Positions 1-6,891 of a stretch of DNA of 41,752 nucleotides are shown here, in pieces. The translations under genes and the position numbers were made by a program. The DNA comes from Candidatus Merdivicinus intestinigallinarum (lineage in GTDB: Bacteria > Bacillota > Clostridia > Oscillospirales > Ruminococcaceae): contig DVOW01000060.1 of the NCBI GenBank assembly GCA_018713335.1, forward strand, positions 1 to 41,752, given 5' to 3'. The first letter of the stretch is position 1, and each line of letters opens with the position of its first letter. Below the pieces are notes generated by a model, which was not told the DNA's origin, did no database searches, and saw only the letters and a program-made list of their open reading frames with translations.

Positions 1-82
1 TTCGGACACTATAGTCCTGGGAGGTAGACATCAGGCCAAGACACTCTCATTTTAACAGCTTAAGCAACAATGCGGAAAAAGA

Positions 83-99
83 CACGGCTGGCTGCCGTG
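83..99. other. Small hairpin upstream of nitroreductase; rest of 1-124 unassigned
   Basis: The six-base stem CACGGC/GCCGTG closes a five-base loop (TGGCT). The first 124 bases contain no open frame that I can support. They could be the 3' end of a structured RNA or the tail of a gene left of the window, but nothing identifies them. Confidence 0.3.
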
Positions 100-124
100 C
101 CTGTTCCCGTAAATATATTGTAAT

Positions 125-130
125 AGGAGG
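125..130 (+). promoter_or_regulatory. Ribosome binding site that decides the nitroreductase start
   Basis: AGGAGG sits nine bases before ATG 140 and directly touches the upstream ATG 131, so 140 is the usable start. Confidence 0.75.
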
Positions 131-139
131 ATGGACAAT

Positions 140-661
140 ATGAACGAAACAATCCGTACTTTGACAGAGCGCCGCAGTGTGCGTGCCTACACGGACAAGC
201 AGGTGCCGGAGGAGGTCCTGAACGAGATTTTGGAGGCGGGCCGGTTTGCCCCCAGCGGCATGAACCGCCAGCCGGCGCTGTTTATCGCTGTGCAGGACAA
301 GGAGACCCGGGACACCCTTTCCCGGATGAACGCCGCGATCATGGGCAATTCCGGCGACCCCTTCTACGGCGCGCCTACGGTGGTGCTGGTGTTAGTGGAC
401 GCTTCCGTTGGGACCGGCGTGGAGGACGGCGCTTTGGCCATGGGAAATATGCTCAACGCCGCGTATTCCCTGGGGCTGGGCAGCTGCTGGATCCACCGGG
501 CCAAGGAAATGTTTGAAAGCGAGGAAGGCAAGGCCCTGCTCCGCAAATGGGGCGTCCAGGGCGAATATCGTGGCGTGGGCTGCTGCATCCTGGGTTATCC
601 GGCTGACGGGTTCCCGGCTGCAAAACCCCGCCGTGAAGGGAATGTGCTTTACATTCGGTAA
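140..661 (+). CDS. Nitroreductase family protein (FMN-dependent NAD(P)H oxidoreductase)
   Basis: Predicted cytoplasmic flavoprotein of 173 residues that would reduce nitroaromatics, quinones or flavins with NAD(P)H; the substrate cannot be read from sequence. The N-terminus has the family FMN-phosphate motif RRSVRAY (residues 11-17), followed by FAPSGMNRQPA, the usual second FMN contact. The C-terminal part has LGLGSCWIHRA and ILGYP, as in short clostridial nitroreductases. The start is ATG 140: AGGAGG at 125-130 lies nine bases upstream, whereas the earlier in-frame ATG at 131 abuts that site and cannot use it. The gene stands alone on the plus strand and ends at a strong hairpin at 708. Family assignment is firm; physiological role is open. 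Confidence 0.9.
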   Translation: MNETIRTLTERRSVRAYTDKQVPEEVLNEILEAGRFAPSGMNRQPALFIAVQDKETRDTLSRMNAAIMGNSGDPFYGAPTVVLVLVDASVGTGVEDGALAMGNMLNAAYSLGLGSCWIHRAKEMFESEEGKALLRKWGVQGEYRGVGCCILGYPADGFPAAKPRREGNVLYIR

Positions 662-707
662 AGGCTGTATCATGGATTCCTTTTGTAAAGTAAAAAGGAA
701 AAATTTG

Positions 708-736
708 AGGGACGCCCTTCTGTGGGCGTCCCTTTT
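708..736. terminator. Rho-independent terminator, probably bidirectional
   Basis: A ten-base-pair stem (AGGGACGCCC with GGGCGTCCCT) and loop TTCTGT are followed by TTTT on the plus strand. The minus strand has a run of T shortly after the stem. It separates the convergent nitroreductase and minus-strand gene at 816-1343. Confidence 0.8.
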
Positions 737-777
737 ATATGCGTGAATGTCGTTGTTTCGCATTTTTATGGAAACGC

Positions 778-838
778 GGGCGCACAATGCGCCCCTACAG
801 AATAGATCCGGAACGTTACGCTGTAGGGGTCGACGCCC
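778..838. repeat. Inverted pair of CTAC-tailed hairpin repeats
   Basis: The first copy is a seven-base stem (GGGCGCA/TGCGCCC) with loop CAA followed by CTAC (778-798). A second, opposite, shorter copy ends at 838. Their CCCCTACAG and CTGTAGGGG tails (792-800, 821-829) are inverted repeats. The right half overlaps the 3' end of the minus-strand gene 816-1343 and supplies its last codons. Other family members lie near 6810, 14608, 22532 and 38713. Confidence 0.7.
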
Positions 839-1343
839 AGTATTGAAAAAACCAATCGGAAAGCTCCTGGAAGGTCTGGGAATCCAGCAGATGCAGGATC
901 AAAAAGCCTCCTTTTTCGGAATCCGTTTCTCCTAAACTGCTGCCCAAAAAACTGATATTGCTCGTGGTGTTGTCTCTCCAGAAGAATTTCACGCTGATCG
1001 CATCGCTGCCATCCGAAGAAACCTTATATATCGGCCACGGCAGCAGGTTCCGGAAATCCTGCCGGAAACGGCTGCGGTCCAGGATGTCCAGCAGCTCCGC
1101 ATAGCCTGGCTGTCCGGCGGATACGGTCACTGTTCCGACTTCTAGATTTGGTTCCAGCGGGACCTGCCCCGATTCCGGCGGGTCCCAGATGCAAGCCACG
1201 GAAATCCGATCCACCGTTTTTTGCTCCAGGGGCAGGAACCGGCTTAACGGATGCGCCCAAAAGCGCCAGCACAGCGCCGCCGCCAAAATGACCGCCAGCA
1301 GGCCCAAAAGCCCCATGACCAGACGTTTTTTCCAAACGCTCAC
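816..1343 (-). CDS. Hypothetical membrane-anchored protein
   Basis: I do not recognise this 175-residue protein. It has a short basic N-terminus (VWKKR), one hydrophobic helix at about residues 8-25, then a soluble region that would be extracytoplasmic. It lacks a lipobox and cysteine motifs. GTG 1343 is preferred because AAAGGGGG lies eight bases upstream; frames starting earlier have no such site. The last residues ASTPTA and the stop codon are encoded inside the CTAC-hairpin repeat at 778-838, so the C-terminus may have been replaced by repeat insertion. It lies downstream of the arginine cluster on the same strand, separated by a hairpin-rich gap. Confidence 0.5.
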   Translation of the reverse strand: MSVWKKRLVMGLLGLLAVILAAALCWRFWAHPLSRFLPLEQKTVDRISVACIWDPPESGQVPLEPNLEVGTVTVSAGQPGYAELLDILDRSRFRQDFRNLLPWPIYKVSSDGSDAISVKFFWRDNTTSNISFLGSSLGETDSEKGGFLILHLLDSQTFQELSDWFFQYWASTPTA

Positions 1344-1472
1344 GGGAAATTCCCCCTTTTCTTCGGATACGCTCAGTGTAGCATATTTTCCGGGAAAAGT
1401 CCAGCGGAATCTCCTTGGGAACAAATTTTTCTGCCAACAGAGGGCGCGAATATCATTTCGGGGAATTTATAT

Positions 1473-1555
1473 CGAAAACGGCGGTTCATCCCGCCGTTCC
1501 CAAATCCGGCGCGGGGCACAACGGCCGCGGCGCGTCGTCAAGCCTGCTTGACGAC
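1473..1555 (+). repeat. 83-bp triple-hairpin repeat, copy A
   Basis: This unit aligns without gaps to the reverse complement of 38582-38664 with about eight mismatches in 83 bases by eye. It carries three successive palindromes: AACGGCGG/CCGCCGTT, CGCGG/CCGCG and a perfect GTCGTCAAGC/GCTTGACGAC hairpin at 1534-1555. The last hairpin begins two bases after the argF stop. The preceding bases (ATTTCGGGGAATTTATAT) resemble a stretch near 6851. Confidence 0.75.
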
Positions 1556-1557
1556 AA

Positions 1558-2475
1558 TCAGCGGCGATTCGCCGCCATCAATTTTACCATAACGGCTTTC
1601 TGGGCGTGGAGCCGGTTTTCCGCCTCGTCGAAAATCTCGTTGGCGTGCTCCTCAAAGACCTTGGCGGTGATCTCCTCCTCCCGGTGGGCGGGCAGGCAGT
1701 GCTGCACCATGGCCCCGGGGTTGGCCGCCGCCATAACCGCGTCGTTGACCTGGAACCCCGCGAATGCCGCCTTCCGGGCCTCGGCCTCCCCTTCCTGGCC
1801 CATGGACGCCCAGACGTCAGTGCAGACCACGTCCGCCCCGGCGGCCATTTCCAGGATATTGTCGGAAATGGAGAAATTCTCCCCGTACGCTTTGGCGAAA
1901 TCCAGCACAAAGGGGTCGGGCTTGTAGCCATTCGGGCAGGCGATAGACACTTTCATGCCCACGGTCAAGCCGCCTACGATATAGGAGTTGGCCATATTGT
2001 TGCCGTCGCCGATGTAGCAGAGCTTTAAGCCTTCCAGGCTCCCCTTATGCTCCCGGATGGTCATCAAGTCCGCCAAAATCTGGCAGGGGTGGCAGTAGTC
2101 GGTGAGGCCGTTGATAATGGGGATGGAGCCGTATTTGGCCAGATCCTCCACCTCCTGCTGGGCGAAGGTGCGGATCATGATGCCGTCCAGGTACCGGGAC
2201 AGAACCCGGGCCGTATCCTGCACCGGCTCCCCTCTTCCGATCTGGAGATCCCGGCTGCTTAAAAAGAGGGCCTGGCCTCCCAGCTGGTACATGCCGGTTT
2301 CAAAGGAAACCCGGGTGCGGGTGGAGGATTTCTGGAAGATCATCCCCAGGGTCTGTCCCGCCAGGTGATGATGGGCGATGCCGTGTTTCTGCTCGTATTT
2401 CAGCTGGTCGGCCAGGTTCAAGGTGTCCAGGATATCTTCTTTGGACCAGTCGCTGAGTTTCAATAAATGTTTCAT
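1558..2475 (-). CDS. argF: Ornithine carbamoyltransferase (EC 2.1.3.3)
   Basis: Cytoplasmic enzyme joining carbamoyl phosphate and ornithine to give citrulline, step six of arginine synthesis. The 305-residue protein has the carbamoyl-phosphate loop SSTRTR (50-55), HPCQ (129-132), the SMGQE ornithine loop (224-228) and the catalytic HCLP (259-262), all intact; length is typical. The start is ATG 2475, with AAGGAGGGG five bases upstream; an in-frame extension upstream would run into argD. It is the last gene of the argC-J-B-D-F run, 16 bases after argD. A perfect hairpin (1534-1555) follows the stop but has no clear T-run. No carbamoyl-phosphate synthetase genes are present here, so they must lie elsewhere. 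Confidence 0.97.
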   Translation of the reverse strand: MKHLLKLSDWSKEDILDTLNLADQLKYEQKHGIAHHHLAGQTLGMIFQKSSTRTRVSFETGMYQLGGQALFLSSRDLQIGRGEPVQDTARVLSRYLDGIMIRTFAQQEVEDLAKYGSIPIINGLTDYCHPCQILADLMTIREHKGSLEGLKLCYIGDGNNMANSYIVGGLTVGMKVSIACPNGYKPDPFVLDFAKAYGENFSISDNILEMAAGADVVCTDVWASMGQEGEAEARKAAFAGFQVNDAVMAAANPGAMVQHCLPAHREEEITAKVFEEHANEIFDEAENRLHAQKAVMVKLMAANRR

Positions 2476-2491
2476 GAGAAGCCCCTCCTTT

Positions 2492-3661
2492 TTACGCCAG
2501 CACATCCCAGAGGATTTGCAGGCCCTTTTTGATTTCGTCATCGGTAATGGTCAAAGGCGGCAGCAGCCGGACTTTTTCCTTGGCGGTCAGCACCAAAAGC
2601 CCCTTTTCCAGGCATTTCTGCGCCACATCGCCGGCCTTCTGCTTTTTCAGCTGAACCCCCAGCATGAGGCCCTTGCCGGTAACGGCGGCCACGTCGCCGC
2701 AGACGGACAGGCAGGCTTTCAGCTTTTCGCCCTTGGCCGCCACTTCCCGCAGAAACCGTTCATTGCAGACATTCCGCAGCACCACGTTTGCCCCGGCGCA
2801 GGCGATGGGGTTTCCGCCGAAGGTGGAGCCGTGGCTGGAATAGCCCATGACCCCTTTTAAGCGTTCCTCCACCAGCACCGCCCCGATGGGCAGGCCGCCG
2901 CCCAGGCCTTTGGCCAGGGTGGTGATGTCCGGCCGGACGCCGTAATGCTCCGAGGCTAAGAATTTCCCGGTGCGGCCAACGCCGGTTTGGACTTCATCGG
3001 CGATGACCAGGATGTCCCGTTCTTGGCAGAAGGCGAACAGGGCTTTCACAAATTTTTCGTCCAAGGGGACCACGCCGCCCTCGCCCTGGATAAATTCCAG
3101 CATGACAGCGCAGACGCTGCCGTCCACAGCGGCTTCAACGGCCTCCATATTGGGCTCCGCGTACCGGAAGCCTTGGGTGAAGGGCCCGAAATATTGGTGG
3201 AACACGTCCTGGCCGGTGGCGGCCAGGGTGGTGACGGTGCGGCCGTGGAAGGAATTTGTCAGGGTGACGATCTGGTCCCGGCCCTTGCCGTATTTGTCAA
3301 AGCTGTATTTCCGGGCGGTTTTGATGGCCCCCTCGTTGGCCTCCGCGCCGGAATTGCCGAAGAAAACCGCGCCGCAGCCCGTCTGCTCGCAGAGGGTCTT
3401 GGCCAGCTCATTGTCCGGCAGGGTGTAGTAAAGGTTGGAAATATGGGCCAGCTTCCCCGCCTGCTCTGAAACGGCCTTGACCCACTCCGGATGGCAGAAG
3501 CCTAAGGAATTGACCCCGATGCCGGAGGTAAAGTCAATGTATTTTTTGCCGTTGACGTCCTTGCAGACGGCCCCTTTGCCGCTTTCGATGCAGACGTCGA
3601 AGCGGTTATAGGTGTTCAGGATGTTCTTTTTGTCCTGTTCCTTGATCTTCTGAAAATTCAT
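2492..3661 (-). CDS. argD: Acetylornithine aminotransferase (EC 2.6.1.11)
   Basis: PLP-dependent class III aminotransferase converting N-acetylglutamate semialdehyde to N-acetylornithine with glutamate as donor. The 389 residues include FGNSGAEANE (101-110, cofactor phosphate binding), FHGRT (138-142), DEVQTG (222-227, ring contact) and Lys251 in TLAKGLGGG as the Schiff-base lysine. Start ATG 3661 follows AAGGAGG. It sits between argB (12 bases upstream) and argF (16 bases downstream) in one transcription unit. ArgD enzymes often also act as succinyldiaminopimelate aminotransferases in lysine synthesis; that second role is possible but cannot be seen here. Confidence 0.96.
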   Translation of the reverse strand: MNFQKIKEQDKKNILNTYNRFDVCIESGKGAVCKDVNGKKYIDFTSGIGVNSLGFCHPEWVKAVSEQAGKLAHISNLYYTLPDNELAKTLCEQTGCGAVFFGNSGAEANEGAIKTARKYSFDKYGKGRDQIVTLTNSFHGRTVTTLAATGQDVFHQYFGPFTQGFRYAEPNMEAVEAAVDGSVCAVMLEFIQGEGGVVPLDEKFVKALFAFCQERDILVIADEVQTGVGRTGKFLASEHYGVRPDITTLAKGLGGGLPIGAVLVEERLKGVMGYSSHGSTFGGNPIACAGANVVLRNVCNERFLREVAAKGEKLKACLSVCGDVAAVTGKGLMLGVQLKKQKAGDVAQKCLEKGLLVLTAKEKVRLLPPLTITDDEIKKGLQILWDVLA

Positions 3662-3673
3662 GCCGTTGCCTCC

Positions 3674-4534
3674 TTAATGAAAGAGGGTGCCGATGCCCTC
3701 GTTGGACAAGATCTCAATGAGGATGGAGTGCTTGATCCGGCCGTCGATGATACAGGTTTTGGACACGCCCCGGCGCACCGCCTCCACGCAGCACTCGATT
3801 TTGGGGATCATGCCGCCGGAGATGATGCCCTGCCGGATGAGGTGGGGCACCTCGCTGACCTGCACCTCGGGGATCAGGGTGGACTCGTCGTCCTTGTCCC
3901 GCAGAAGTCCCCGGATGTCCGTCATCAAAATCAGGTTTTCCGCCTTGAGAGCCGCGGCAATGCGGGCGGCGGCGGTATCGGCGTTGATGTTGTAGGCCTG
4001 GCCCTCTTTGTCCGTAGCCACCGTGGCGATGACCGGGATATAACCCTTATCCAGGGCGTCGGTAATGGGCTGGACATTGACGCTGGTGATTTCCCCTACA
4101 AAGCCCAAATCTTCCTCAGCTTCCAGCTTTTTGACCCCAATCATGCCGCCGTCGGAGCCGCAGAGGCCGATGGCCTGGCCGCCGTGCTGCCCCAAAAGGG
4201 ACACCAGGGATTTGTTGATTTTCCCGGCCAGCACCATGCGGACGATCTCGGCGGTGTCCGCGTCGGTGTAGCGCAGGCCGTTTACGAACCGGCTGGCGAT
4301 CCCCACTTTCTTGAGCATTTCGCTGATTTCCGGGCCGCCCCCGTGGACCAGCACCGTCTTGATGCCCACCAAGGAAAGGAGGACGATGTCGCTCATGACG
4401 GCGTTTTTCAGCTCCTCGCTGGTCATGGCGTTGCCGCCGTACTTGATAACCACCACTTTGTCGTGGTATTTGCGGATATATGGCAAGGCGTCGTTTAAAA
4501 CCTGAGCCTTGACCACATTGGAAATATTCTCCAT
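3674..4534 (-). CDS. argB: Acetylglutamate kinase (EC 2.7.2.8)
   Basis: Amino-acid-kinase-fold enzyme phosphorylating N-acetylglutamate with ATP, the second pathway step and the usual feedback target of arginine in organisms with acetyl recycling. The 286-residue protein shows KYGGNAM (31-37, phosphate binding), HGGGPEIS (64-71, substrate binding) and NINADTAAARIAAAL in the ATP-binding half. An N-terminal extension of about 20 residues (MENISNVVKAQVLNDALPYI) resembles the helix linked to arginine sensitivity in other ArgB proteins; feedback control is therefore likely but inferred. Start ATG 4534 follows AAGGGGGG. It lies 12 bases after argJ. Confidence 0.97.
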   Translation of the reverse strand: MENISNVVKAQVLNDALPYIRKYHDKVVVIKYGGNAMTSEELKNAVMSDIVLLSLVGIKTVLVHGGGPEISEMLKKVGIASRFVNGLRYTDADTAEIVRMVLAGKINKSLVSLLGQHGGQAIGLCGSDGGMIGVKKLEAEEDLGFVGEITSVNVQPITDALDKGYIPVIATVATDKEGQAYNINADTAAARIAAALKAENLILMTDIRGLLRDKDDESTLIPEVQVSEVPHLIRQGIISGGMIPKIECCVEAVRRGVSKTCIIDGRIKHSILIEILSNEGIGTLFH

Positions 4535-4546
4535 GGGAAGCCCCCC

Positions 4547-5785
4547 TTAAGACCGGTAGTCGCCGTTGATGCGGACATAATCGTAGGTCAGGTCGCAGCC
4601 CCAGGCGGTGGCCGACTTCTCCCCGGCGTTCAAATCAATGAGGATCTTGATCTCATCGGCGGACAGCACCTTTTTGGCGGTTTCCTCGGAAAAATCGATG
4701 CCCGCCCCGTTCTGGCAGACGGCGATGGCTCCGTTTTCGGAGGCAAAGGCCACGTCCACCCGGCCGATGTCCACGTCGGTTTCCGCATAGCCGATGGCGC
4801 AGAGGACCCGGCCCCAGTTGGCGTCGGCCCCGAACATGGCGGCCTTCAGCAGGGAGGAATTGATGACGGATTTGGCCACGATTTTGGCCTGCTCCTTGGT
4901 TTGGGCCCCGTCCACGGTGCATTCCAGAAGCTTGGTGGCCCCTTCCCCGTCCCCGGCGATCATCCGGGACAGGTTCATGAGGACGGCGTACAAGGCGTTG
5001 GCGAAAACCTCATACTGCTCATTCTGGCAGACGATCTCCGGGTTGCCCGCGTCGCCGGAGGCCAGAAGCAGGACGGTGTCGTTTGTGGAGGTGTCCCCGT
5101 CCACGCTGACCATGTTGAAGGTTTCGTCCACCACCTGTTTCAAAACCAGCCGGAGCATTTCCGGGGAAACGGCGGCGTCGGTGGTGAGGAAACAGAGCAT
5201 GGTGGCCATATTGGGCATAATCATGCCGGAACCTTTGGCGCAGCCGCCGATATGGCAGGTTTTGCCCCCCAGAGTGAATTCCACCGCTGTTTCCTTCATA
5301 ACGGTGTCGGTGGTCATGATGGCCGAAGCGAAATCCCCGTGGTTTTTGGGGGAAAGCTCTTTGACCAAAGTGTCGATGCTCCCCTGGATTGGCTCCAAGG
5401 GCAGGGGCTGGCCGATGACCCCGGTGGAGGCCACGGCAAAATTTGTTTCCTTTAAATGAACGGCCTTTGCGGCGATTTGGCACATGGCCTCCGCCTTTTC
5501 GACGCCGTCAGCGTTGCAGGTGTTGGCAATGCCGGAATTGACGATGACGCCCCGGCAGCAGCCGCCGGCGATATGGTCCTTGGTGACGGCAATGGGCGCG
5601 CCCTTTACTTTGTTCAAGGTATAGACCCCGGCGGCGGCGCAGTCGTGGTCCGCCAGCAGAAGCCCCAGGTCCTTTTTGGATTTATTGGCCCGGATGCCGC
5701 AGTGGACGCCGGAAGCGGAAAAGCCCTTGGCGGCGGTGACACCGCCCTCCACAAAGGGGAACCCGTCAAATTTTACCAGTTTCAT
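4547..5785 (-). CDS. argJ: Bifunctional glutamate N-acetyltransferase / ornithine acetyltransferase (EC 2.3.1.35, 2.3.1.1)
   Basis: ArgJ moves the acetyl group from N-acetylornithine back to glutamate, giving the cyclic pathway; many members can also acetylate glutamate from acetyl-CoA. The 412-residue precursor has KGSGMI (184-189) and PNMATML (191-197), where Thr195 is the self-cleavage site and nucleophile of the beta chain. Further family motifs are VNSGIANTC (82-90) and DGDTSTNDT. Start ATG 5785 is three bases after the argC stop, and its AAGGAG site lies inside the end of argC, implying translational coupling. No argA or argE is present in the window, consistent with ArgJ serving both acetylation needs. 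Confidence 0.97.
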   Translation of the reverse strand: MKLVKFDGFPFVEGGVTAAKGFSASGVHCGIRANKSKKDLGLLLADHDCAAAGVYTLNKVKGAPIAVTKDHIAGGCCRGVIVNSGIANTCNADGVEKAEAMCQIAAKAVHLKETNFAVASTGVIGQPLPLEPIQGSIDTLVKELSPKNHGDFASAIMTTDTVMKETAVEFTLGGKTCHIGGCAKGSGMIMPNMATMLCFLTTDAAVSPEMLRLVLKQVVDETFNMVSVDGDTSTNDTVLLLASGDAGNPEIVCQNEQYEVFANALYAVLMNLSRMIAGDGEGATKLLECTVDGAQTKEQAKIVAKSVINSSLLKAAMFGADANWGRVLCAIGYAETDVDIGRVDVAFASENGAIAVCQNGAGIDFSEETAKKVLSADEIKILIDLNAGEKSATAWGCDLTYDYVRINGDYRS

Positions 5786-5788
5786 CTG

Positions 5789-6751
5789 TCATTCTCCTTT
5801 TATTTCTAAATGCAGCCCCGTTTCTTCCGGGCAGCCCATCATGATGTTCATGCATTGCACCGCGGCGCCGGACGCTCCTTTGCCCAGGTTGTCGAACCGG
5901 GCGTTCAACTGGATGCGCTCGTCGTTGCCGGTGACGTAAATTTCTAATCCGTCCCAGCCGGAAGCGGCGTTCCCGCTTAAAAAGCCCCGGGATCCCGCCT
6001 CTTTGCCCAGGGGGGCCACCTTGATGAACTTGCTCCCGGCGTAATATTCCGCGAAAAAATCCCGGAGGAACCCTACGGTGCACCCGGCCCGGAGCATGCT
6101 GCCATATAGGGGCAGGGTCACGATCATCCCGCTGTAATAATCCGCCACAATGGGGGTGAACAGGGGCTCCTTGACCAGGCCGGTGATGGCCGTCATTTCC
6201 TTCAAATGCTTATGCTGCTGGTTTAGGCCGTATTCCCGGGGGGCGTCCAGCTCTGGGCTTCGGTCCTCCCCTTCATATTCGGCGATCATTTTCTTGCCGC
6301 CGCCGCTGTATCCCGTCAGGGAGAAGGCGCATACCGGATAATAGGCGGGCATGATTCCCTTCTGCACCAGGGGGTATGCCAGGGAGATAAAGCCGGTGGC
6401 GTGGCATCCGGGGTTGGCCACCCGTTTGCCATGGGCGATAGCCGCCCGGTGTTCCGGGGAAAGCTCCGGGAAGCCGTAGGCCCAGCCTGGGGCGGTGCGG
6501 TGGGCGGTGGAAGCGTCGATGACCCGGGTGTTGGGGTTTTCGATCAGGGAAACCGCCTCTTTGGCCGCCGCGTCCGGCAGGCAGAGGAACACCAGGTCGG
6601 CGGCGTTCAAAAACTTCCGCCGTTCGTTTACGTCCTTGCGTTTTTCCGGGTCAATGGAAAGCAGCTCGATGTCCTCCCGGTTTTCCAGGCGTTCCTCGAT
6701 GCGGAGGCCGGTGGTGCCTTCCCTTCCGTCTATGAATACTTTGGTTTTCAA
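5789..6751 (-). CDS. argC: N-acetyl-gamma-glutamyl-phosphate reductase (EC 1.2.1.38), shorter AGPR type
   Basis: NADPH-dependent reductase giving N-acetylglutamate semialdehyde. At 320 residues with the N-terminus KVFIDGREGTTGLRI it belongs to the less common, shorter AGPR branch rather than the 340-residue form. The catalytic cysteine is Cys116 in NPGCHATG (113-120). The initiation codon appears to be TTG 6751, seven bases after a consensus AAGGAGG; no ATG offers a comparable site. It opens the tightly packed argC-J-B-D-F run and is separated from argH by 140 bases that contain a CTAC-hairpin repeat, so the run may have its own promoter or rely on read-through from argGH. Confidence 0.95.
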   Translation of the reverse strand: MKTKVFIDGREGTTGLRIEERLENREDIELLSIDPEKRKDVNERRKFLNAADLVFLCLPDAAAKEAVSLIENPNTRVIDASTAHRTAPGWAYGFPELSPEHRAAIAHGKRVANPGCHATGFISLAYPLVQKGIMPAYYPVCAFSLTGYSGGGKKMIAEYEGEDRSPELDAPREYGLNQQHKHLKEMTAITGLVKEPLFTPIVADYYSGMIVTLPLYGSMLRAGCTVGFLRDFFAEYYAGSKFIKVAPLGKEAGSRGFLSGNAASGWDGLEIYVTGNDERIQLNARFDNLGKGASGAAVQCMNIMMGCPEETGLHLEIKGE

Positions 6752-6809
6752 CTGGGTTCCTCCTTCTGGGGAAATTTTCGATGGTTTTCATTCGTTTTGC
6801 AAAACCGGC

Positions 6810-6832
6810 GGGACGGGAAACCCGTCCCCTAC
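6810..6832 (+). repeat. CTAC-tailed hairpin repeat between argH and argC
   Basis: An eight-base stem GGGACGGG/CCCGTCCC with loop AAA is followed by CTAC. The flanks (CCGGC before, GATTTCC after) match the copy at 38713-38735 read on the other strand. Downstream, 6851-6868 resembles the left flank of repeat copy A near 1455. Confidence 0.75.
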
Positions 6833-6891
6833 GATTTCCTCGGAACATTTCGGGGAATTTGTATGGCCGGGTCGCCCCTGCACAGATTGGT

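Noticed and set aside
3677-4498. Plus-strand frame of 273 codons opposite argB
   Set aside because: ArgB motifs are all on the minus strand; the plus frame is a shadow.
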